A stretch of 17,834 bases of DNA from assembly GCA_002733385.1 (NCBI GenBank), contig NVVO01000014.1:34416-52249 (forward strand). The letters are read 5' to 3'. The notes beneath the pieces were generated by a model. That model was not told the origin of the DNA. It did not search any database and worked only from the letters and a program-made list of their open reading frames with translations. A program made the position numbers and the translations under genes. Positions 1 through 6,893 of the stretch are shown piece after piece (the stretch's first letter is position 1; each line of letters opens with the position of its first letter). Origin of the DNA: Robiginitomaculum sp. (GTDB taxonomy: Bacteria > Pseudomonadota > Alphaproteobacteria > Caulobacterales > Maricaulaceae).

Positions 1-1
1 A

Positions 2-955
2 AGGCTACCCAATGCGGTACATAATCGCCTCGTGGATTTATTTGACGCTACACTTAATCAGGACGATATACCCATGAGCCAGGCCGATCTGAAGGCCGCT
101 ATGGGGGCGGCAGATGTTCTCGTCCCGACCGTCACCGATAAAATTGATGCGGATGTGATAAATGCTGCCGGGCCGCACTTAAAATTGATTGCCAATTTTG
201 GCGCAGGGACAGACCATATTGATGTGGTCGCCGCCCATGCCAAAAACATCATAGTCACCAATACACCTGGGGTTTTGACCGAGGACACCGCCGATTTTGC
301 CATGGCTTTGATCTTGGCCGTGCCGCGCCGGCTGGTGGCGGCTGACCGCCTGACCCGTGCGGGCGGGTTTAAAGGCTGGACGCCAACCGGGATTTTAGGC
401 CACAGAGTGCGCGGCAAAAACTTGGGCATTGTCGGCATGGGCCGTATCGGGCAAGCGATTGCCAGACGCGCCAGCGCCTTTGGCCTTAAAGTGCATTACC
501 ATAACCGTAGCCCCGTGTCCCCGCCCATAGAGCAGTCCCTACAAGCCAAATACTGGCCGGATCTGGATGCTATGTTAGCTAAAATGGACATTGTCTCCAT
601 CAATTGCCCGAGCACGCCCCAAACCCGCCACCTCATAACCGCTGAGCGTCTCGCACTGATGCCGACAAACGGGGTTATCATCAATACATCTCGCGGTGAA
701 ATCATCGACGAGGCCGCGCTTGCGGACGCCTTGACCAAGGGCGAGATTGCTGGGGCTGGGCTTGACGTATATGAAAACGAGCCAGAAATCCATCCAGGGC
801 TTCTTAACTTGCCCAATGTAATTCTCGCCCCCCATATTGCATCTGCCACCCACGAATCCCGTCTTGAAATGGGCGAAAAGGTCATGATCAATATCCGCGC
901 CCTACATGATGGCCACAGATGCCCAGACAGGGTATTACCACCTCAACAACAATAA
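2..955 (+). CDS. D-isomer-specific 2-hydroxyacid dehydrogenase, 5' end outside window
   Basis: NAD(P)-dependent dehydrogenase of the D-2-hydroxyacid family, probably reducing glyoxylate or hydroxypyruvate in the cytoplasm. A GTG at 32 could be taken as the start, but the frame stays open to base 2 and reads RLPNAVHNRLVDLFD. That matches the usual N-terminal strand-loop-helix of this family, so the gene very likely begins upstream of the window. Visible motifs, numbered from the GTG: the nucleotide-binding loop GMGRIGQAIA near 135-145, the arginine region NTSRGEIIDEAAL near 218-230, and the downstream Glu/His region with GAGLDVYENEP (about 241-251) and APHIASAT (about 266-273). These supply the Arg-Glu-His catalytic set. 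It ends 9 bp before the metallo-hydrolase gene and may share its transcript. The substrate cannot be settled from sequence; family assignment is firm. Confidence 0.93.
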   Translation, partial: RLPNAVHNRLVDLFDATLNQDDIPMSQADLKAAMGAADVLVPTVTDKIDADVINAAGPHLKLIANFGAGTDHIDVVAAHAKNIIVTNTPGVLTEDTADFAMALILAVPRRLVAADRLTRAGGFKGWTPTGILGHRVRGKNLGIVGMGRIGQAIARRASAFGLKVHYHNRSPVSPPIEQSLQAKYWPDLDAMLAKMDIVSINCPSTPQTRHLITAERLALMPTNGVIINTSRGEIIDEAALADALTKGEIAGAGLDVYENEPEIHPGLLNLPNVILAPHIASATHESRLEMGEKVMINIRALHDGHRCPDRVLPPQQQ

Positions 956-964
956 GGATACGTT

Positions 965-1903
965 ATGAAGATTACAAAAACCATCATAGCCGCTTTGGCC
1001 ATATTCACGATCAGTATATGGTCACAGAATGTAAATGCCCAATCAAATAAACCTAAGACCAAACCTGCAAGTGCGCAAAAGCCTGCGCTTCCCGATATTA
1101 AAATTACCCCATTGGGAAATGGTCTTTATATGTTCGCCGGGCAAGGCGGCAATATTGGTGTGTCAAATGGCGCTGATGGTCTGGTGGTTATTGACGACCA
1201 ATATGCCCGTATGGCGCCTAAAATTCTGGCCGCTCTGGAGACCATTAGCGACAAACCGCTTAGGTTTTTGATCAACACCCATTATCACGGCGACCATACG
1301 GGTGGTAATGTCGAAATGCACAAGCACGGTGCGGATATTATCGCCCATGACAATGTGCGCAAGCGCCTGAGCACGCCGACCGAAAATAAGGTCTGGAATG
1401 TCACCGTGCAAGCCGTGCCTAAAGAGGCTTGGCCCGTTATCACCTATTCAGAAAACTCCACATTACACCTCAATGGCCAAACCATTAAACTTATCCATGT
1501 TGCCCAAGCCCATACCGACGGTGACAGTCTGGTGTACTTTCCCAAAGCTAATGTCCTGCATATGGGTGATAATTTCTTCAACGGCATGTTGCCTTATATT
1601 GACGTGGACGGCGGCGGATCAATAAACGGTATGATTGCCGCCCAACAACTTGCTTTAAGCCTCGCTGACGAAAACACAAAAATTATCCCCGGCCACGGCC
1701 CGCTTTCCAACAAAGCGGAGCTGCAATATTTTAATGACGCTTTAGTGGATATGCGTGATTTGGTACAGGTCAGATTAGAGGCGGGCGACAGCATGGAGAT
1801 GCTACTCAAAGACAATCCTTTGAAAAAATATGAAAAATATTCAAGTTTTATACAGCCGGATTTAATGGCAAAGATCATATTCCGATCCTTGTCAGCAGAA
1901 TAA
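965..1903 (+). CDS. Secreted metallo-beta-lactamase-fold hydrolase
   Basis: 312-residue MBL-fold metallohydrolase with a Sec-type signal peptide: basic MKITK, hydrophobic core about 6-20, and a likely cut after NVNA at residue 25, so it is probably periplasmic. The metal-binding set is complete: THYHGDH (His106, His108, Asp110, His111), AHTDGD (His183), MGD (Asp202) and GHG (His244). This arrangement is typical of dinuclear zinc hydrolases in the wider subclass-B-like group, which includes quorum-lactone, thioester and beta-lactam hydrolases. Nothing visible picks one substrate, and I do not claim antibiotic resistance. AAGGA at 954-958 lies 6 bp before the ATG and overlaps the stop codon of the preceding dehydrogenase, so the two are probably co-transcribed. 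Length and signal peptide fit a complete protein. Confidence 0.92.
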   Translation: MKITKTIIAALAIFTISIWSQNVNAQSNKPKTKPASAQKPALPDIKITPLGNGLYMFAGQGGNIGVSNGADGLVVIDDQYARMAPKILAALETISDKPLRFLINTHYHGDHTGGNVEMHKHGADIIAHDNVRKRLSTPTENKVWNVTVQAVPKEAWPVITYSENSTLHLNGQTIKLIHVAQAHTDGDSLVYFPKANVLHMGDNFFNGMLPYIDVDGGGSINGMIAAQQLALSLADENTKIIPGHGPLSNKAELQYFNDALVDMRDLVQVRLEAGDSMEMLLKDNPLKKYEKYSSFIQPDLMAKIIFRSLSAE

Positions 1904-2039
1904 CACAGTGATTTCATTGGCGGTAGGAGTATTTCTCGCATCTGGGTGTGTCTGATATAGCTATGGTTTTGTCTGTTTTTCCTTGTATTTTTTCCAAAAT
2001 CTGGTAGTCTTGTCCTCGAATTATAGCAATATGATTCCC

Positions 2040-2107
2040 AACCGGGGTCTCGTACACGACTGATTGCAGCGGTCGTATCAGAGTTTAACCGGGGCGCGTA
2101 CAAGACT
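2040..2107. repeat. Imperfect 22-bp direct repeat, 46-bp period
   Basis: AACCGGGG followed by a CGTACA(C/A)GACT core occurs at 2040-2061 and again at 2087-2107. The copies match at 19 of 22 positions: one 1-bp indel and two substitutions. The 25 bp between them are not repeated. Possible explanations are a duplicated protein-binding site or the scar of a small tandem duplication. Nothing in the sequence decides between these. Confidence 0.5.
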
Positions 2108-2141
2108 ATAAGACCTCCCCAGCTCTTAGTGGTGTTGTACA

Positions 2142-2189
2142 ATAAGATAACCCTGTTATGGCCCACACACCAAAGCAGGGTTATTTTAT
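2142..2189. terminator. 14-bp hairpin, candidate bidirectional terminator
   Basis: ATAAGATAACCCTG (2142-2155) pairs with CAGGGTTATTTTAT (2176-2189) over all 14 positions with one G-U pair, around a 20-base loop. It lies about midway between the convergent hydrolase (stop at 1903) and Sel1 gene (stop at 2397), which suits a shared terminator. However, the T-rich part lies inside the stem rather than after it, so it is not a textbook intrinsic terminator. Loop bases GCCC (2161-2164) could also pair with GGGC (2190-2193) to form a pseudoknot. Confidence 0.35.
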
Positions 2190-2396
2190 GGGCACCTCTA
2201 TAAGTAATCTGTCTTCGCTCTACGCAAATGTTTTCCACCACCCAATAAGTCTGCTGTTCCAAATTTTTGTGAGCGTTGTTGAACGTGCATTATTATATGC
2301 CGTGAAACGGTGTGCCAATTGAGGTTTTTTGGTGGGTGTTTTCACGTCCCAGTTGAGCTAAACATTCCCTCACAACCCATCACTACATTTAACTGG

Positions 2397-3491
2397 TTAA
2401 GCATGTGCATGGATATTGGAAAAATGGGCCAACAATTTTGTCCAAGATGCTTCATCTCCCAAAAGGGTTGCTTTCAAATAGGTTCGAATACCTGCTGCAT
2501 ACATGGGTTTTCCGAGCAGGCCAGAAACATAAACTGCCGCCAAATTATTAAGCGCAGGAATAAAATCTTGCTGCGCTGCTTTTTGATACCATTTAAAGGC
2601 CCCTTCTATGTCTACTTCGCCGCCCAAACCCATTTGCAACAAAGCGGCAAGGTGGTGTTGCGCATTAGGATGTCCGCGTTCTGCAGCTTGAAGGTAATGT
2701 TTACGGGCCAGCCCCATATCAACACTACATCCAATTCCCAATTGGTAAAATGTTCCCAAGCTAAATTCGCATTCTACATTTTTGGCTTGCGCGCCAAAGG
2801 TGTGTTGCCGCATCGCTTCATCATGATCGCCTCTATTATGTGCCTTATTGGCTAATAGAAAATGCGTTGCAGCCGCTTTCATTTTTTTCGTGTTTCTGGT
2901 CAATCTCCCTATGAGCCGCTTGTTGAATGATAGATGGTTTTCAGTTGTTGCATCCAAGGCCAAAACCCTGTCATATCCTGGCATCAATTGTTGAAGCCTG
3001 CTCCTTACCGTGTCCGACAGTTTCTTGGTGGCACCTTTTTGCTTCAAATGCTTTACAAATGACACATATATGGACTGCACCAAATCTGAACTCTCACCTG
3101 AATCGGCCACTGCAGTTTTGATGACGTCTTCAAATGCAGCAAACAAAGCAGGTTCATCCGAGTTATCAAAAAAATTTATTGACAACAGTTTTAATTTCAG
3201 ACTTGAAGCAATATCCAAACCTTCAGCAGAGCTATAGCTTATAAGCTTTTCGTACATTTCCTGTCTTTGTTGCACAAATTCCGGTAATTCGCAAAATTGC
3301 GCATAGTGTTCGAGAATGGTAAAGTCAAACATCTGCAAATTTACCATGTCCTCTTGTAATGAGGTTTCAATAGCTTCGAGAGTTTTGGAGATTATCACGT
3401 CAAAAGCTGCCGAGGCTTTTGAATAATTTTCGAGCTCCAAACATACTTTTGCCACGTGATGATATAGATAGACGTCTAAGCTTGTTGCCAT
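2397..3491 (-). CDS. Sel1-like/TPR-like helical repeat protein
   Basis: 364-residue cytoplasmic-looking protein with no signal peptide or membrane segment. The C-terminal half carries Sel1-type repeats of about 36 residues. Clear units run about 240-271 (SLGTFYQLGIGC then ARKHYLQAAERG), 276-308 (LAALLQMGLGGEVD then AFKWYQKAAQQD) and a weaker 312-343. The N-terminal half (about 1-170) is predicted helical and TPR-like (LELENYSKASAAFDVII) without canonical repeats. Sel1 repeat proteins act as scaffolds for protein complexes; the partner here is unknown. ATG at 3491 is supported by AGGGG at 3499-3503, 7 bp upstream. It is divergent from the glycan operon that begins at 3633 and shares a 141-bp promoter region with it, so a link to that locus is possible but unproven. 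Confidence 0.82.
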   Translation of the reverse strand: MATSLDVYLYHHVAKVCLELENYSKASAAFDVIISKTLEAIETSLQEDMVNLQMFDFTILEHYAQFCELPEFVQQRQEMYEKLISYSSAEGLDIASSLKLKLLSINFFDNSDEPALFAAFEDVIKTAVADSGESSDLVQSIYVSFVKHLKQKGATKKLSDTVRSRLQQLMPGYDRVLALDATTENHLSFNKRLIGRLTRNTKKMKAAATHFLLANKAHNRGDHDEAMRQHTFGAQAKNVECEFSLGTFYQLGIGCSVDMGLARKHYLQAAERGHPNAQHHLAALLQMGLGGEVDIEGAFKWYQKAAQQDFIPALNNLAAVYVSGLLGKPMYAAGIRTYLKATLLGDEASWTKLLAHFSNIHAHA

Positions 3492-3632
3492 GGTGTCGCC
3501 CCTGATACAGCGCCGATTTTCAGTATGTCACGTATCGTAATACATGTTTAAACACAAGCCTTTACTTTCCAAATTCATCTGATAATCTGACAGATTGGGT
3601 GCTGAATACATTTCTTATATTGGGCTTTATCT
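3492..3632. promoter_or_regulatory. Divergent promoter region with a 13-bp palindrome
   Basis: These 141 bp separate the start codons of the Sel1-like gene (- strand) and the glycan operon (+ strand), so promoters for both should lie here. A perfect palindrome, AATCTG-A-CAGATT, sits at 3584-3596, preceded by a related half-site ATCTGAT at 3577-3583. It is placed where a repressor or activator could act on the + strand operon. Possible -10-like elements (TATATT at 3616-3621) are seen, but I cannot assign a convincing -35/-10 pair. Confidence 0.3.
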
Positions 3633-4595
3633 ATGACGGCTAAGAGAAAACCTATGGCTAAATTTACGGCAAAAGAATTGAAACTTCCGTATCGGTCATT
3701 CAAAAACAGTCTCGGCGCACAAGCCATGAACGATGATGTGCAACGCAGAAGTGTACGGCGCGCCTTTAACAATATTGATATTTCAATAAATGATGAAGGG
3801 TTCTCTGATGCAACGCCCCAAGAAATAGCGCTGCAAAAATTACAATTTTACCTGTTTAATGCCGGTTCCAAAACATGGGAGCAATCAGCTGAAGTTCTTA
3901 TAAATATTGCTAATATTGTCAAAGGTTTTGACAGCGGTGTAAGCAATCATCCTGTTTGGCTGTCTATGTTTAGGCATGCACGGACTGCGATAAATCCGAC
4001 CAGAGCTCGTGAGTTTTTAACACATAGCATTGCCCCTCTTTCCTTGGATGACATGCGCTGGGAAAAAATGCCAGACACACTAAAGTTTGAAGCCTTGTTT
4101 TTTGAAGCCCGGGCTTTAACCGGGATACCTGCCCCGTGGGCGAGCATTGAAAAACTCAAGGAATTTTTCATATGTCCTTTTTTTCAAGTCGGTAGTATTC
4201 TTGCGGCTTGTAAGGTCTATGCTCAGTCAAATAAAATTGATGAAGTCAAACATTTACTTGAATTGCTCAAGGGAATTTATCCAGGACTTTACAACCTAGA
4301 TGAAACAATGAATATAGGGTATTATTTTCGCACGCTTGAGTATCGTGCACTGATAAATAACGCTGACAGTTTATTTGAAGACAATGTAGCATTATCAGAA
4401 AAAGCATGGCAAAAAATCAGCAAATTCCCTATTCCCGCACATACGGAGATTGTGCGTTACAAGGCTCTGCAGAAAATTTATGACTTGCGGGTGATATTAG
4501 CCGACAGGCTTGCAAATGAAGAATATTTGCGCTTGGCTCAAACGGATTGGAAAAATTTTCTGGAAGCGGAAATCGAGAATGCATCAGAGATATAG
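3633..4595 (+). CDS. Hypothetical helical protein, first gene of glycan operon
   Basis: I do not recognise this 320-residue protein. It has a basic N-terminus (TAKRKPMAKFTAKELK), no signal peptide and no membrane span, and from about residue 60 onward it looks almost entirely alpha-helical. Segments such as QVGSILAACKVYAQSN and VKHLLELLKGIYPGL resemble degenerate TPR-like hairpins, though no repeat period could be fixed by eye. Its last 17 bases overlap the ATG of the glycosyltransferase at 4579, or end 1 bp before the alternative GTG at 4597, so translation is probably coupled. A helical partner or scaffold for that enzyme is a reasonable inference but only that. The ATG at 3633 has no clear ribosome binding site. 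A second ATG at 3654, preceded by AAGAGAAA, is a possible start. Confidence 0.75.
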   Translation: MTAKRKPMAKFTAKELKLPYRSFKNSLGAQAMNDDVQRRSVRRAFNNIDISINDEGFSDATPQEIALQKLQFYLFNAGSKTWEQSAEVLINIANIVKGFDSGVSNHPVWLSMFRHARTAINPTRAREFLTHSIAPLSLDDMRWEKMPDTLKFEALFFEARALTGIPAPWASIEKLKEFFICPFFQVGSILAACKVYAQSNKIDEVKHLLELLKGIYPGLYNLDETMNIGYYFRTLEYRALINNADSLFEDNVALSEKAWQKISKFPIPAHTEIVRYKALQKIYDLRVILADRLANEEYLRLAQTDWKNFLEAEIENASEI

Positions 4596-6192
4596 TGTGA
4601 CCAAAAAAATATTGATATTACATGACCTTTCAGTTGGCTCGCGTGGGACAAACAGAGACCATCTGTATAATTTTTCCAAATATGAGAAGGGAAATTTTTA
4701 TCTTTATCATTGCGCCCACGCACCGGTCACTGATGAACTCAAAGCCATAGGTTTTGATGGCGTGATCATTAATTATTGTTTTTTGGGATATCGTGCCGGG
4801 TTATTATATGCAGCATTAAAACAAAAATATGCGTGGCTGCGTGATTTGTCTTGCCCCAAAATCGCCATTTGCCAGGATGATTACACCGATAGCGGGATAT
4901 TAGACGAATGGCTGGATTATATGAAGGTCACAACTATTTACAGCCCTATTCAAGATGGGGTCGATAAATTATACCCGCTAAATTGGGGTAAAAAACGATT
5001 CAAGCTTGGTCTGACCGCATACACTGACAATGCGCAATTGACAAAGCTTGCCAAATGTAGGACGCCTTTTAAAAAGCGTAAAGTTGATGTAGGCACGCGG
5101 GTAAGATATTTGCCGCCACAGTTCGGTCGCTACGGGCGCATAAAGGGCGAAAGCGCGGAAGACTTCCGTGATGCTGCCGATGTCGCGGGCTTTGAGACAG
5201 ATATTTCTACGGATCCACGAGATGTTATTTTTGGCAGCGACTGGTTGAAATTCATGGGCAATTGTAAATTTACATTGGGTTCAAAAGGCGGCTCCAGTCT
5301 AAATGACCCTCAGGGTAAACTGAGGCATAAGATTGCTAATTACTTGATAAAAAATCCCGATGCAGGGTTTGCTGAAGTTGAAAAGAAATGCTTTCCAGGC
5401 TTGGACGGAATACATATTTTTGCTGGGGTTAGTCCCAGACTGTTTGAGGCGGCCGCCTTGAAAACGTGCCAAATTTTAATTCGCGACGAATATATCGGCG
5501 GCATAGAAGAATATATTGATTACATTCCGCTCGATGAAGACTTGTCAAATATTGAAGAAGTGTTTGAGTTGATGCGTGACGATGAAAAATGCATGGCTAT
5601 GGTTGAAAGTTGTTATAATAAACTGATTGCAACAAATAAGTTTGACTATTCAAATTTTGTTCCTGACGTACTTTCAGAAATTAAAGCGTCAAAACATGGC
5701 ATCACCCAAACAGATATAAACCATATCAACAAACATTTTGCCGCTCTAGCGCCCTACCAAAATGTAAGAAGCAAAATCGGAGGGTTTTATGAGCGGCTTT
5801 GGCGCCGGGTGATTGCAAATGCAGTCTATGTTGATAGCCCTGAGTATATTTGCTCTACGTTCCAACTTCCGGCAGAATTATCCTCATGTTTTTCTGCCGT
5901 ATTATATTTACAAGAATCTGATTGTAGAAGTACCAATATTGAATTTTCAGCAGATATGTTGGCAATGTGCAGGTATATTCAGGCAGACACAGACGATCTA
6001 AAACAGATTTCCGAGTTGGCTGTAAAAAACGACTATACATATGAAGATTTGGAAACTTGGTGGGATATGTGCGAATATATTTACGAGCCAGCAAAGATCA
6101 ACAAACCAAGGCTTCGGTCTAAATCTCCAATTAAGAAGCCGCCGCTGGCACCGAAGAAAACCAAAACACGCAAACCTAAAAAGGTCGTATAA
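4579..6192 (+). CDS. GT-B type glycosyltransferase with basic C-terminal tail
   Basis: 537-residue probable glycosyltransferase for a surface glycan. The N-terminal half opens with a strand-loop (KKILILHDLSVGSRGTNRDH, about 9-28) and continues as a Rossmann-like domain. The second domain has the nucleotide-sugar-side pattern GVSPRLFEAAALKTCQILI (about 283-301) followed by YIPLDEDLSNIEEV, as in CgeB-like/Glyco_trans_1_2 enzymes where the Glu contacts the donor. Residues about 375-500 form an extra helical region with no family I know, ending in a strongly basic, Lys/Pro-rich tail (about 503-537). The frame is open further up to an ATG at 4510, but that would overlap the previous gene by 86 bp. 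ATG 4579 (GGAAG at 4562-4566) or GTG 4597, 1 bp after the previous stop, are better. The donor and acceptor are unknown. Confidence 0.78.
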   Translation: MHQRYSVTKKILILHDLSVGSRGTNRDHLYNFSKYEKGNFYLYHCAHAPVTDELKAIGFDGVIINYCFLGYRAGLLYAALKQKYAWLRDLSCPKIAICQDDYTDSGILDEWLDYMKVTTIYSPIQDGVDKLYPLNWGKKRFKLGLTAYTDNAQLTKLAKCRTPFKKRKVDVGTRVRYLPPQFGRYGRIKGESAEDFRDAADVAGFETDISTDPRDVIFGSDWLKFMGNCKFTLGSKGGSSLNDPQGKLRHKIANYLIKNPDAGFAEVEKKCFPGLDGIHIFAGVSPRLFEAAALKTCQILIRDEYIGGIEEYIDYIPLDEDLSNIEEVFELMRDDEKCMAMVESCYNKLIATNKFDYSNFVPDVLSEIKASKHGITQTDINHINKHFAALAPYQNVRSKIGGFYERLWRRVIANAVYVDSPEYICSTFQLPAELSSCFSAVLYLQESDCRSTNIEFSADMLAMCRYIQADTDDLKQISELAVKNDYTYEDLETWWDMCEYIYEPAKINKPRLRSKSPIKKPPLAPKKTKTRKPKKVV

Positions 6193-6851
6193 TGTTATGT
6201 GCAATTCATCAGCCCAATTATTTTCCTTGGCTTGGATATTTCGATAAAATTCAGCGGGCGGATATTTTCGTCTTTATGGACGATGTTGATTTACCTAAAA
6301 CGGGCAGCGGAAACTGGCCTAACCGGGTAAAAATTAACATGCAAAACAATGCCCAATGGTTTGGTTGCCCAGTGAACAAGAAAACCAGTAATGGCCGCAT
6401 TAAAGACGTGCTGATTGGCAATGTTCCAAAATGGCAAATAAAGGCCTTAAAAACTTTAAAAATAAACTATGCGAAAGCGCCTAACTTTCAAGCTGCATTG
6501 GAGTTACTAGAGCCATTGCTCATGAACCCTACACTTTGTTTGTCAGATTATAACACACATGCTATAGTCGCAATTTCCAAAGCGCTCGGGTTTAAGACAA
6601 AGTTTGTTTGGCAATCCGAACTCGGCACTAGCCAGTCCAGTACAGATGTATTGATCGAAATATGCAAGGCTGTTGGTGCAAGTGCGTATTTGGCCGGCGG
6701 TGGGGCTGGCGGGTATCAAGATGACAATAAAGTACAAGCATCAGGTATTGAATTGGTCTTTCAAAACTTCTCTCCAGAACCTTACGGCGACCCTAAGTCC
6801 TATATCGCCGGATTATCCGTAATAGATTATTTAATGCGGCGAGAATTATAA
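6192..6851 (+). CDS. WbqC-family protein
   Basis: 219 residues matching the WbqC-like family along most of its length. Visible matches are the N-terminal CAIHQPNYFPWLGYFDKI, the acidic FVFMDDVDLPK, NWPNRVKI, the central helix LSDYNTHAIVAISKALG, the glycine-rich YLAGGGAGGYQ (about 170-180) and the closing LSVIDYLMRREL. WbqC proteins recur in O-antigen and other glycan clusters near amino-sugar and acyl/amino-acid decoration genes. Their reaction is not firmly established, so I assign none. The ATG overlaps the stop of the upstream glycosyltransferase (TAATG), with AAGG at 6181-6184 as ribosome binding site, so it is translationally coupled. It ends shortly after the final motif, which is normal to slightly short for the family. 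Confidence 0.88.
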   Translation: MLCAIHQPNYFPWLGYFDKIQRADIFVFMDDVDLPKTGSGNWPNRVKINMQNNAQWFGCPVNKKTSNGRIKDVLIGNVPKWQIKALKTLKINYAKAPNFQAALELLEPLLMNPTLCLSDYNTHAIVAISKALGFKTKFVWQSELGTSQSSTDVLIEICKAVGASAYLAGGGAGGYQDDNKVQASGIELVFQNFSPEPYGDPKSYIAGLSVIDYLMRREL

Positions 6852-6893
6852 CATTTGTGATTTATATGCATTGTCAATTTAGGAAATAACTTC

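Larger units (their letters stand above)
1904..2396. other. 493-bp intergenic region between convergent genes
   Basis: No convincing gene is seen here. The stretch separates the + strand hydrolase from the - strand Sel1 gene, so it must hold termination signals for both. It contains an imperfect 22-bp direct repeat (2040-2107) and a 14-bp hairpin (2142-2189), listed separately. On the - strand, 2057 down to 1914 encodes a 47-codon open frame with a GTG start whose amino-acid mix looks protein-like (for example IAIIRGQDYQILEKI). It has no ribosome binding site and could be a decayed gene end or chance. A longer - strand frame crossing into the hydrolase gene (1594-2262) is not credible. Confidence 0.6.

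Noticed and set aside
965..1903. Calling the MBL-fold protein an antibiotic-resistance beta-lactamase
   Set aside because: The metal site alone is shared by many hydrolases, and nothing in the sequence points specifically to beta-lactam substrates.
1909..1956. Short plus-strand peptide VISLAVGVFLASGCV resembling a lipoprotein signal
   Set aside because: It stops after 15 codons right after the Cys, has no ribosome binding site, and is most likely chance.
1594..2262. 222-codon minus-strand open frame across the end of the hydrolase gene
   Set aside because: It overlaps a well-supported MBL gene by more than 300 bp, has an erratic composition rich in Arg, Cys and Tyr, and has no recognisable domain or ribosome binding site.
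2310..2855. 181-codon plus-strand open frame opposite the Sel1-like gene
   Set aside because: The opposite strand carries clear Sel1 repeats, and this frame has a Cys/Phe-rich composition typical of an antisense shadow.
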